From contig NC_088102.1 in assembly GCF_036370855.1 (NCBI RefSeq), positions 70,689,601-70,753,600 on the forward strand: a stretch of DNA of 64,000 bases. The letters run 5' to 3'. Made by a program: the position numbers and the translations under genes. This document shows, piece by piece, positions 21,702 to 32,300 of this stretch. The first letter of the stretch is position 1. Every line of letters starts with the position of its first letter. The notes beneath the pieces are model-generated. The model had not been told where the DNA came from and did not search any database. It worked only from the letters and a program-made list of their open reading frames with translations. Source of the DNA: Dromaius novaehollandiae. Taxonomy: Eukaryota > Chordata > Aves > Casuariiformes > Dromaiidae.

Positions 21702-24700
21702 GGTGAGGTGATAACAACCCCTCCATCCTTTTTAGTAGCGACTTCGCTTGCTTGTATTTACCTTTTCAACACAAATCGTTGGACATCGGACTTAGCCCAT
21801 ACACGTTCAGGCGGATTTTTAGAGCAAAAAGGAATGCGTAACCCAAGCTGAATAGTCTGGGAAGGCATCAAAGCACCTGTGCTTTTCTTAGAGCACCTTT
21901 GGAAAACATTGGGCTATGTCACACTCCCCCAGCCAAGGAGAAAATCCCCTAAGCCTTTGGAAAAGATGTGGCTACCACAAAGCAACTAAAAGCCAAAGCC
22001 TTACTTGTGCTTACACGCATGGTAGTACAGCAAGGTGCCAGGGCAGGACCTAGAGCGCTGGCACAGATCACCCAGGCTGGTTAAGTGGCCTGACACCTTC
22101 CCTGGCACAACTTTGGGCCCTTCCTCCCGCCCCAGCAGGATGAGCTCGGCGTGGCTGTGGCACATGCCAGGGGCTGTTTGCTGTCGGCGGTTGGGAGCAG
22201 GCTGTGCTGTTTTGGCCTGCTCCCTCCGGCACCGTCCTGCACCGTCCCAGGGGACCCGGCACTGCTGCCCTCTGCCTCCACGCGCTGCTGCCATGCCCCC
22301 GCTGTGCTCTGCGTGTCAGGACCACGCTACGAAACCCACCGTCGCCGCGTTTGTGAAGCCAGGCCACAGGCAGAGCTATCCAAAACGGTGAACGTGCCCG
22401 TGAGGTTTTGCACGGTGCTGGGAGGGGATGGCTGGCCTTGAGCCAGGCAGAGGTACCATGCGCGGGGGGAAGGCAGCCAGCTAACGATGGCCACGCAGTG
22501 ATGTGATCACCTGGAAAAAAAAAAGTCGAATGTGGCCTACACGCAGCTCCAGGACACGGACCGCCCTTTTGGGCCATTCTGTGCAGAGCTGAGCTGGCTG
22601 TTCATCTGGGCAATAATTGCAAGAGTGTGTCATCCCAGCCTGGGCATCACGAGCCTCCTGCTCGGTCTTCATGGTCAGGGCTGAGCACGGAGCCTGGATG
22701 TTGAGGCAGATCCCCTGTCCCTGCTGTTGCTTTTGCCCTGTCCGTAGCTCCAACGAGCATCAGGTTGCTTTTAACGCTTGGTGCCTGGGGAAGGGAGAGG
22801 CGTGGGTGTACTCCGGGGTGACACGGACCAGGCTGCAGAGCATCAGGAGGTGTGTCCCGGGTGGTGGGGGGAGAGGAGGAAAGCGGGAATCAGTCTGTCT
22901 TCAGCCGTGAGGGTCCTACAAATGCTGTGGGAGACAAAGCGGTGATGGCTGGGAAGCGCCTCTGCATGGAGTCCTGCAATGTCGTGGTGCAGGTCGCTGC
23001 CGCCCATGCCTGCGTGGCGTGGATGCGGCCACCCCCATCACGTTTTTTCTGCCAGCCCTGACAGGACATATACATGTCCACGCACGGGCGCATTGCCTTC
23101 CTCTCCCTGGCCCAGTCGGAGGAGGTGGCACCATTTGTACTCTAAGCCCTCCAGACCTTGACTTTGAATCTCATTCCTGTTCCAAAGTGAGATTTGCCAC
23201 TGAAGGGAGCAACCAGCCCTGGAGAAACATCTCTTTGCAGACCGGTTAAGTATCATGGTGTATAAAGGAATAGCAGATGTTACTTGGATTGCTCATAGCC
23301 CACTGCCTGGCTTTGAGCATGGACCCAAGCTCATGCAGCAAGGCTGTGAGACCTTTTCTTTGCCCTCCTGAAAAACACTGCTGAAGAGCCAGGAGAGAGT
23401 CCATAAGCTAAAGCCACACGAACTAAAACATGGACAGAAGTCAAATTGTTGAGATGGTAATGCTAACTCAGGGGCCCAAGAGGAAAAATACTGACATGAA
23501 ATTGTATAAAACCTTGAGGGGAAAAAAGCAGAAAATCAGAAGAGTCCCCAGGAAGATGAAGGCTCTTCCCAGGGGTGAAAGATGCTGGATCTTTCCAGCC
23601 TGGCTGATGCCCACTTGGCAGCAGCCTTAGTGGGATGGGACGGGAGCACAGAAATGCCTACCCCAGCAGCCTGCTAGTCTTCGCTATCTTGTGTGTGCGT
23701 TAGCTAATGAATAATTGCTGTGTACTCTTAAGCTGTGTCTAACCTGCTTGCAGTCTTTGTGTGTGTGGCAAAAGATGACCAAGCAAAAGCAGCCCAGTAG
23801 AGGAAGGGTTATAATCATGCAAGGAACTGGTTGGGAGGACATAAAAGCAAAGAGAAAATCTCCTGGATGATGTTGGAGATTGAATAACGGAATAAGAAAG
23901 CCTGTTCCTCGCTCAGCCTCTCATGTGATATCACCAGTAAATCATAGGCAGAGTGAAGAGAAATGAGGGGAATGAGCAGGAAAACCAGAGTCTGTGTGAG
24001 GATCAAGTGAAAGGACCCAGAAGGGATCCACCCTCCTCTGCTGCCTGGTTACCCTTGGTGTCTCCAAGTCATAAGGTGAGAAACATGGATGCAATTCAGC
24101 ACATCTAAGGCATAAGTTTGATGTCCCACGCTAACATTTTCTTCCCCTGAAAAGGAGTTTCTTGCAGTTTTAGATTTTGACAATAGACTCAGTCTAAGGG
24201 GGAATGGCAGCTACCATGGGAAATGCAATTTAATTGCTTCTTCTCCTGCTGTGCTCCAGGGAGGGTGACCCAAGGCTGCAAGTGTTTCATGTCCCTGTGC
24301 AGCATGTGCTAAAGCTTGAGGAGATGTTGCTGCTCCCCAGGTGTGTCCGGGAATCTTGTATTTCACTCCACAGTCTCTCTACTCTGTTGCTGCTGCTATG
24401 ACTCTTGCCGAAATCTGGACAACGAGGTGTAAGTGGCAGCTGCAACATGCTTAGAGGAAACTCAGCACACGTTAACTAAAGCTTGAGTCTGCCTTTCACT
24501 GTACTTTGAAGTTCATTGAACTCTGATTCCTGCAGCCAGTGAAAGGCACTACAGGGTAGCATGGCTGGGGGCCTCTGCAAGTAAAAGTGTCTGATGAGCC
24601 AAAGCAAGGGAAACCTCACCGATGTTGAGCCTGCGAGAGAAAACAGCCGGGGGGAAGGAAGGTGATTTTTGCACTGAGAAAATCTAGGGTTGTCCTCAAG

Positions 24701-24981
24701 GGTGTGAATCATGTCTTCCTAAGCTAGACAGCTGGAATATGTTAGAGGAATGCTGAACTCAGGAGAGCCTATTTCTCTCATCTTTGATTAAAAAGGCAGC
24801 CTGGGCAATTAGGTGAGATAAAGCACTGTGAGTTTGTCAGATTAGACTTGTGTTCACTGGAAGAAATTTGCATCTATTGATTGTCCATGACTTCTGCTCG
24901 CGCTGTCTCAGATACTGAGAGAGCTTTCTCAAGGCGGACAACAGGGAGGATGTTAACACATATTTCTCGCACTTCTTTCTG

Positions 24982-25769
24982 TCTTCCTTCCAGGTCTCTC
25001 CACAGCGATTAAGGACAGTACTAATGGATGAGGAGAACTGCACCAGGGTGACCCACTTCACCCTCTCGGGACTCACAGAGCACCCACACCTGAAGCCCAT
25101 CCTCTTTGCCCTCTTCCTGGGCAGCTACGTGCTGACCCTGGTGGGAAACCTCAGCATCATCGTGCTGGTCAGGGTCAGCCCCCAGCTCCACACCCCCATG
25201 TACTTTTTCCTCAGTAACTTGTCCTTCCTAGACATTTGCTATTCCTGCACCATCAGCCCCCAAATGCTGTTGGACCTTTCAGAAAAACACAAGGCCCTTT
25301 CTTTTGCTGGCTGCCTCACGCAGTTTTACTTCTACGCTGTTTTTGCCACGGCTGAGATTTACCTTCTGGCTGCCATGGCGTACGACCGCTACGTGGCCAT
25401 CTGCAGCCCCCTGCTCTACGGGGTCGTCATGTCTCCCGGCCTCTGCACGCGCCTGGTTGTTGGGTCCTACCTCGCGGGGCTGCTGAATGCCGTCGTACAC
25501 ACGAGCGCCTTGCTCCAGCTCTCCTTCTGTGGCCCTCGGGTCATCAATAACTTCTACTGTGACGGGCCCCCCTTGTTCGTGCTCTCCTCCACTGACACGT
25601 GGCTCAATGAGGTGGTGATGTTTGTGTTCGTGGGCTTCAACATGACCATGACCAACCTGCTCATCGTTGCCTCCTACGCCCGCATTGCGGTGACCATTGC
25701 GAGGATGCGCTCTGCTGCAGGCAGGCGCAAAGCCTGCTCCACCTGTGCCTCCCACCTAGCAGCTGTCAT
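24982..25769 (+). repeat. truncated fourth OR unit
   Basis: The repeat continues for 788 bases into a fourth copy and then stops inside the receptor gene, after CTAGCAGCTGTCAT. From 25770 the sequence no longer matches the array, although it is still OR coding sequence. This is the right edge of the duplicated block. Confidence 0.93.
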
Positions 25770-25959
25770 CATCTTCTACGTATCTGCCGCTTTCAATTAC
25801 ATGCAACCCAGTTCAATGAACTCAACGGAGAGCAAGAAAACTGCATCCATCTTTTATTGTATTATAGTCCCCATGCTGAATCCCTTGATTTACAGTCTGA
25901 GGAACAAGGAAGTGAAGCATGCCATGATCAATATTATCAGGAGGAAAATGTACTTTTGA
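25024..25959 (+). CDS. chimeric class II olfactory receptor, array copy 4 (311 aa)
   Basis: The open frame is complete and has the same length as copies 1-3. Residues 1-248 match copy 2 (Ile26, Val203, Met207) up to CASHLAAV in helix 6. From residue 249 the protein changes to IIFYVSAAFNYMQPSSMNST, then [20 protein letters not shown], and ends INIIRRKMYF. The array copies have MMLYVSFVLLYLRPSCSSAV, PLSNPLMYSLRN and LLRRKRCP there. The new tail is a normal OR helix 6-helix 7-tail sequence of a different subfamily. The fusion is in frame and keeps every OR motif, so the protein could well fold and signal. It alters extracellular loop 3 and helix 7 and so may shift ligand preference. It may be the product, or the ancestral template, of unequal crossing-over or gene conversion between two neighbouring ORs. 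Confidence 0.93.
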   Translation: MDEENCTRVTHFTLSGLTEHPHLKPILFALFLGSYVLTLVGNLSIIVLVRVSPQLHTPMYFFLSNLSFLDICYSCTISPQMLLDLSEKHKALSFAGCLTQFYFYAVFATAEIYLLAAMAYDRYVAICSPLLYGVVMSPGLCTRLVVGSYLAGLLNAVVHTSALLQLSFCGPRVINNFYCDGPPLFVLSSTDTWLNEVVMFVFVGFNMTMTNLLIVASYARIAVTIARMRSAAGRRKACSTCASHLAAVIIFYVSAAFNYMQPSSMNSTESKKTASIFYCIIVPMLNPLIYSLRNKEVKHAMINIIRRKMYF

Positions 25960-26266
25960 AAGTCATTCTTATTTTATATTGTTTTCCTTTTTTTCCCCCC
26001 TCTCTTTAAAGAGAATGTTTCACACAGGCCTCTGAGATTCCTGCTTCCAAAAGTATTTGAAACCTCATAGATTAGGACTAGAAAATTAATTAGTCAGCTA
26101 TCAGACTGATTGTGCCCAGTGACATAGCTACATCTTTCTTGTCTGAAGAACAAGCTTCTTATCCAGTTACTCTATCCCCCACCATGTAATGGTTATATTG
26201 CCACTGTGAAAAACAGCAAAAAGTAAATTTAGGAGCTGGAGATGGTGATGATGTGGATATGCACAC
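25960..26266. other. 3' flank of the chimeric OR
   Basis: AT-rich sequence unrelated to the 3' flank of array copies 1-3, as expected if the tail comes from another OR. I see no gene. The next feature is the CR1 that begins at 26267. Confidence 0.6.
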
Positions 26267-27250
26267 AAAATCACAGAACAGTTAAGGCTGGAAGGAACCT
26301 CTGGAGTTGTCTAGTCCAAGCCCTCTACTTAGAGCAGGGTCAGCTACAGTGGGTTGCTCAGGACTGTGTCCAGTTGGGCTTTGAATATCTGCCAGGATGG
26401 AGAATTCACAGCCTCTCTGGGCACCCTGTTGCAGTGCTTGACCACCCTCCCGGTAAAAAGTTTTTTCTTATGTTTAAATAGAATTTCCTGTATTTCATTT
26501 TGTCTTTTCACTGGACACCACTGAGAATAGCCTGGCTCCAGCTTCCCTACCTCCCCCCATCAGGTATTTATACACACTGATAAGATCTCCCTTGAGCTTT
26601 CTCTTCTCAAAGCTGAACAGTCCCAGCTCTCTCAGCCTCTTCTCGTATGAAAGATGCTCCATTCCCTTAATGACCTTCACAGCCCTTTGCTGCCCTCGCT
26701 CCAGTAGCTTCATGTCTCTCTTGTACTGGGGAGCCCAGACCTGGACCCAGCACTCCAGGTGTGGCCTCACCAGGGCTGAGCAGAGGGGAAGGATCACCTC
26801 CCTCGACCTGCTGCCAACGCTCTGCCTAAGGCAGCCCAGGAGGCTGGTGGGCCGCCTTTGCCAAAAGAGCACATTGCTGGCTCATGGTCAACTTGCTGTC
26901 CACCGGTCCTTCTCTGCAGAGCTGCTCTCCAGCAGGTCAGCCCCCAGCCTGTCCTGGTGCATGGGGTTATTCCTCCCCAGAGGCAGGACTTTGAACTTCT
27001 CTTTGTTGAACTTCATGATGTTCCTCTCTGTTCCTTTCTCCAGCCTGTCAAGGCCCCGCTGAATAACAGCACAACCATGTGTTGTATCAGCCATTCCTCC
27101 GCATTTTGTACCATCTACAGACTTGCTGAAGGTGCATTTGGTCCCATCATCCAGGTCACTAATGAAGTGGTCAAACAGTATTGGCGCCAGTGTCAACCCC
27201 AGAGTACACCACTAGTGACTGGCCTCCAGCTAGACTTCGTGCTGCTCTTA
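26267..27250 (-). mobile_element. CR1 LINE, about 1 kb, reverse transcriptase 3' part to 3' end
   Basis: The plus strand starts with the reverse complement of a CR1 3' end (AATCACAGAACAGTTAAGGC, then GGAAGGAACCTCTGGAG) and runs backwards through the ORF2 C-terminus into the reverse transcriptase. Minus-strand reading shows SDLDDGTKCTFSKSVDGTK, then LDRLEKG, NIMKFNKEKFKVLPLGRNNP and LESSSAEKD. In a second frame it shows [38 protein letters not shown] and MEHLSYEKRLRELGLFSFEK, ending GARLFSVVSS. All of these are standard CR1 ORF2 blocks in the right order. The frame is broken between them and the 5' part is missing, so it is a dead 5'-truncated insertion. Confidence 0.95.
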
Positions 27251-28923
27251 ATAACAGAGCTGAGAGGCAGAGACTCATTATCCAAGCAACTAAGGAAGAT
27301 TTGTATTCCCGTTGACCATGCTAGTGAACAGCTACACTGATGACTACCTCAGTAATGTGCAATGATAATGTTTCTAGTATAGCACCAGGAGGTCACGACA
27401 AGGATCGGAGAGGAGAGGGCATCACACGGTGGCAGGTATGCACATGTGTAGGAACACCAGAGAACAGCACGTAACGTAATCAATCCAAACGATACAGGGG
27501 CAGTAAGAGAAGAAAATGGTGAAATGAATGGGATGAGATTATATCAGCAGGAAAAAATAAAACAGAGTCCTCCATGAACACAGGCTTTATGAATGATATG
27601 TCTTGTCACAGACTCTCTTAAAGTATATGAACATTGAAATTCCCCTAAAAGTTTTTTCAGCTGCTTAGTACCATCTCTTTTTCCTATTCGTCAAAACTAT
27701 TTGTTTCTATTTTCCATTTTTGTCAAGCAGTCTGACCGTACTTCCAGAACGCATATGCTGAGTGAATGTGAATTTGAATGTACAGTGTTAAATGAAGACT
27801 ATTTTAAAAGCTATGATAAAATGTAAACTTTTATTAATGATGAACAAACTTATGTTACATTTATATATCTGAATATTTTTAGGCTGAATCATGAGGTGTT
27901 GCGCTACCTGTTTTGTTGACCACCACTACTCTCCAGGATATTAAATGTATAAATTCATGTCCTTGGACTGAGTTTACTCTTCTGTATACATAAAGAACAC
28001 ATTAAATGAGCTGTTCAAATTCATATTCTGAGTCTTCCCTTAAAGTAAGTGTTCTTCTCTAGATTATATTGAGAGGCAGAGGCACTTTTTCATTTCCTGA
28101 GCTCAGCACAGAATATGAAACAGCGATGAAGTACAAAACCTGGGGCTCTGAGCTGAAGTTAATGTTCTTTATTTCCTCCTGTGCACTGCTTTATATATAG
28201 GTATGCTGAATTTCATTTGCCATCCTCCTGCCCAGCGCCTTCTTGTGCGTGGCTTCTTTGAGAGCACCTCAGGGTGCAGGTCCCTGCGTTGTGCTCTGTG
28301 TTTCTTGACTCTCCCTATGCCTTGAGGGTGACAGGGGAACGTCGCCTGTCCTGGGCAGCGTTGCCCATGCACCAAGCGTGTGGCTCAGCTGGACACAGGC
28401 TACCTTGCCATCTGGGTAGGGCCTGATGACCCAGCTTGCAGGCACCACCATGCCATGAAGTTCTTTAAGAGAAATTGGGTGCTAATGTCCCCTTTGAGTC
28501 TGAGGTGCAAGGTTATCAACTTCCTGAAGCCTGCCAAGATGTGGGCTTGTGTGAATAGCTGAATGCACTGGGACTGGTACTGCTTTTCACATCATTTAGC
28601 ATTTTTTAACATGTTAACCACATTTAATACCATATTAAGGTGAAGTGTCGTTAAGCAGCTCCTCATCTCAGAGAGATGCAAGGCTGCACCAGCAATCAGC
28701 CCTGTGTTGGAGAGGACTGTGGTTTGACATGTGTTGAAGAGGGAGAGGGTGGGAAAGCATCTGGATGAGCCTGGAATTGCTGCAGATCAAGCCATGCTTT
28801 TACTGATGGAGCTGGCCATGGAGGAGGCCACATCACAGACTTCAACCCCTCAAGCAGCAGAAAGCAGCTAAGAACCACCAGCACAGTCAGTACTCATGAG
28901 CTGGGGTAGTAGTGCTGTTTGGG
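27251..28923. other. intergenic, no gene recognised
   Basis: AT-rich spacer with only short open frames. Nothing in it matches OR, CR1 or any RNA gene that I recognise. Confidence 0.45.
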
Positions 28924-29350
28924 TCAGGGCCCTGAGAGCAGTAATAAGCCTTGATGGCCCTGAAGAGCCTCACCTGGACCTCCACCCAGCACATAATCCA
29001 GGAGCCTCATTTAAGCTCAGCCCAGGGTTTTCAGCCTTTTTCTGAGCTGTTTTGTAGGTGTGACTGGCTCCTGTCTTGTCTCTTGGATAGACCTCAGACC
29101 TGCACAGTAGGTAGCTTCCCTCCTAGATGGACCCTTTGAACATACATTGTAGCTCGTCTCTGCCCTTGGATTGTCTCCTTTTGCTCCTGATGGGAGCCCC
29201 TGGATGGACTCGGTACCTGGTTCATCACTTGTGGTGTTGGGTTGCTGATGGGCCCTATTACTGGCCCCTGGTGCTTGGGTATAGTGTGCTGGGGGTCTCC
29301 TTCACCCTGAGTTTTCTAGCTCTCCGTGCTGCAGCCCCTGTGAAGAGCCA
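28924..29350 (+). repeat. unnamed interspersed repeat, copy B
   Basis: It starts GTCAGGGCCCTGAGAGCAGT and follows the same order of blocks as 42651-43115, including the TTTAAGCTCAGCCC block, GACCTCAGACCTGC, TTTTGCTCCTGATGGGA and the GGATGGACTCGGTACCTGG block. It keeps the roughly 100 central bases that copy A lacks. The copies differ by many substitutions and small indels, so the family is old. It carries no shared open frame. Confidence 0.7.
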
Positions 29351-32300
29351 AGCGCTTGCTGCAAGGTGCTAAGTGACTTCTGCCAACTTTTGGTGGCCAG
29401 GCGAAGCTGCCTTCTCAGCTGCTGGTGGCAAGGTACATGGAGTTGTTTTCCTTCAGCCTCTGGTTGTATCCTCTGTACCAATGGAGTGGAGGGCTGGGGA
29501 GGCGTATGCCAACACACTGGCCCATAAGCTCTCTAACCGCAGGCTTCAGGGCAGGGGTAGTTGTGACAAACCACATGGCTTTAAAAGTGTTTGTTGCCAT
29601 TAACAAAGAAGAAAGTTTCCTTCTTGTTAGTCTCTTGGAGGTTGTCCCTCAGTGGCTTGTTAGGAAGAATGAAATAAGTTGACTGTGAGCTATCTAAGAA
29701 GGTTTCAGGGTCATTAGAGACTTTCTTCCTAATGCCCAGAAGAACTTGTTAAGCTGATGACTCCTGGAAGGGTGGCTGGCCCCCAGAGCGAGCTCCTTGT
29801 TTTGGGAAGGAAAGCAGTGTCATTTGCGATAGAAATAGATTTAACCACCTAGCTGCTGAGAGCTCAGAGCGCAGGCCAGCTGAGAGGCTTCCAGTGGGTC
29901 AAGCTTTAACTCTTACCTCTGCCTGCTGCTAGACAAGGCCTCTCATTTGGCCTCATTAAAGAATAAGGCATCTCTTATTCTCACTAACTTGTACAGTTCT
30001 TGTGCGTTTGTTGGCTTTCGCTAATCAGATGCTTCCTCTTTGCCTGTTTTTCACTCCATAGAAAATCAAATAAAAATTTAAGAAGTCCCTTAGCTATCAT
30101 GGGAGCCTGGGTTACTTTAGGAAAGGCTCATGTCTGGCTCTGGCTGTGCTCCCCCTTTTCTGGCTTACCTTGTATTAAATAATTTTGCATTTGTCTTTGT
30201 ATATAGCTGGTAAAGGCCTCATCTATCCTAGGGGCTTCAGCTATTCCAGGGGAGTCTGTGGGAGATGTGGGTTTTTCCAGTACATAGGCTACCTAGTCCA
30301 AACTTAATTCTTCTGGGCTCCCTCAGCTGACATAAACTGAGCCTAACTAATGCCCCTGGTGGGCGGCTGGACAGTCTTGGTCTGGGACGGGCAGGGTGGC
30401 ACTGAGTGGTAGGAATGCCTGCCAGCACCGCATGTCTCTGCTAAGGCTGCAAAGAAAGGCTCGTTCATGGAAATGCCAACAGGTCACACCCCAGCAAGGG
30501 CCAGGGGTCAAACCCCAATCTTTCACCTGGCCACCTATGAATGTGGCATATGGTAGCAGAAACCCAGACAACCTGGAGCTGTCCTCGTATCTATTTTATA
30601 CCTTACATGGCATAAGAGATGGAGAGCAGCTGAAGATACATCACTGAATGCTCTGGGGTTTCTTCTTTTCGCACCATAGTGAGAAAGGCAAGAGCCACAG
30701 CTGGGGCAGTAGTAGGAGAGCCCAGACCAGTACGAGTCTCTCCAGGGAGGGCACCTGGGCTCAGGCTGTCAATGCCTGGTACAGCGGTAGGAGCCAGGGA
30801 TGGGATTATCCCTTGGTTAGGTCTTCTCCTGTGCGGGATGGAGCTTAGCACTGCTCACTTCTGGCGCTAGGACACTAATGAGCGACCACAGTTTCCAAAC
30901 CTTGACCTTCAGGCAGGATCAGGATGCATCAACTTCACTCAAAACATCTTCCTAATAGCTGCTTATTCAGTGCTGTGATCTTCCTCAGGCAGGGCCAGGA
31001 AGCACCAGTCTCACTCAGAAACACCTCAAAAGACAACAAAAAAAACTTGATGCTGGGACTCTTTCAACTAGCTTGCAGAGGAAACCGCATCAGTATGGAT
31101 ACTGCCTATTAAGGCTTTTGCTTTGTTTTGTGTGGGCAAACATTAAAATAGAATGTACACCATGAAAGTTATAATTACCAATTTGTAGATCTGGAATGAC
31201 CTCTATTTTTAGTGTGTTGTTAAAAAAACCAATCATCTGGATGGGGGGAAAGGGGAAAGTGTTTGCATACCTGGGAGATTATAGGCATACCTGCATCTGT
31301 AAAGACTGTAATTCAGCTTACCTAAGTTTCGTAGTTTAAAAACTAGTTGTTTAGCCTCATCTTAAAATAGGTGTCTAAACTGAGCCAGTTTTCCTGGACA
31401 GATAGAAAGGCAGAAAAATAGAAACAAATACCACATCACAGATGCCTGTAAGAGCATTGTTTGTATTTTACTTTCTTTTTTTTCCCCCAAGCATATTTCC
31501 ATTATTAGTCTTTTCAGATAAACGAGACTTTAAGATGAGAACTATTTTCCTAGTCTTCCATTCACACGCAAAACATCCAAACAATGTATTCCTCTGGCAA
31601 CAGCTGGGGCCTGGTATGTTTTTTATTACAGCTGCAGAGTTCAGACAGAGTTCCCTCAGTCTTATGCTGGCCATGAATGAGCCTTTTTGTCCGGCAGCTG
31701 AATTGTCTGGAAAACAATGGGCTGTGCTTCCCAGACCCGCATCTGGCAAGCCAGTCGGCGGTACGCCTCGTGCTCTTCACGGACGTGCCCTCTCCATATC
31801 CCTCTGAAGCTTTTCTACCCCTGCTCGAAGCAGGTCAAGGAGCCCTTTGCTCTGCTGTTTTATATCTCAGGCAAACAAATGTCTGTCTAGCTTTTGGACT
31901 TTGAGAGTGGTTTATGGAGAATTCACTGGTATTCAGACATTTATGATAGTATAGAAAGAGTTTTCTGCCCATTGACTGTGGAGGGAGCCCAGAGAACCAC
32001 CTCATGGCCTAGGGAGCTAGCTTGGACGTAGATGCTTAACTTCAGGTTTTTAAAAACATGTGAGACGAATCTCATCTTTGGAGACCAGAAAGCCAGCTGT
32101 ATCCCGCTGTGCTTTGTTGTAGTTTTCCATATGCTTGATCCAGTTTTCCTGGCACGTTCCTCGGAGGCTTCTGGTGCTGGTTGTTTGTTAGGGATTGGAC
32201 AGTGGGTTTGATGGACTTTTGATCAGGCCTAATATGGTGACTCTTCTATTTCCACTCAGGCAACATAATGACAGACAGCAGGAAAATGGGACCAGGCTGG

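Larger units (their letters stand above)
19692..24981 (+). repeat. tandem OR unit 3 (5290 bases)
   Basis: Third full direct repeat. It is a little shorter than the others because it has only one copy of the CTGCTGTGCTCC word. At some positions where unit 2 is unique, unit 3 keeps the unit-1 base, for example GGGCGCATTGCC near 23087. At many others it groups with unit 2. The spacer holds no recognisable gene apart from the CR1 tail. Confidence 0.95.

Noticed and set aside
26592-27340. Two long plus-strand frames of 156 and 160 codons
   Set aside because: They are antisense to the CR1 element, whose real ORF2 motifs are on the minus strand.
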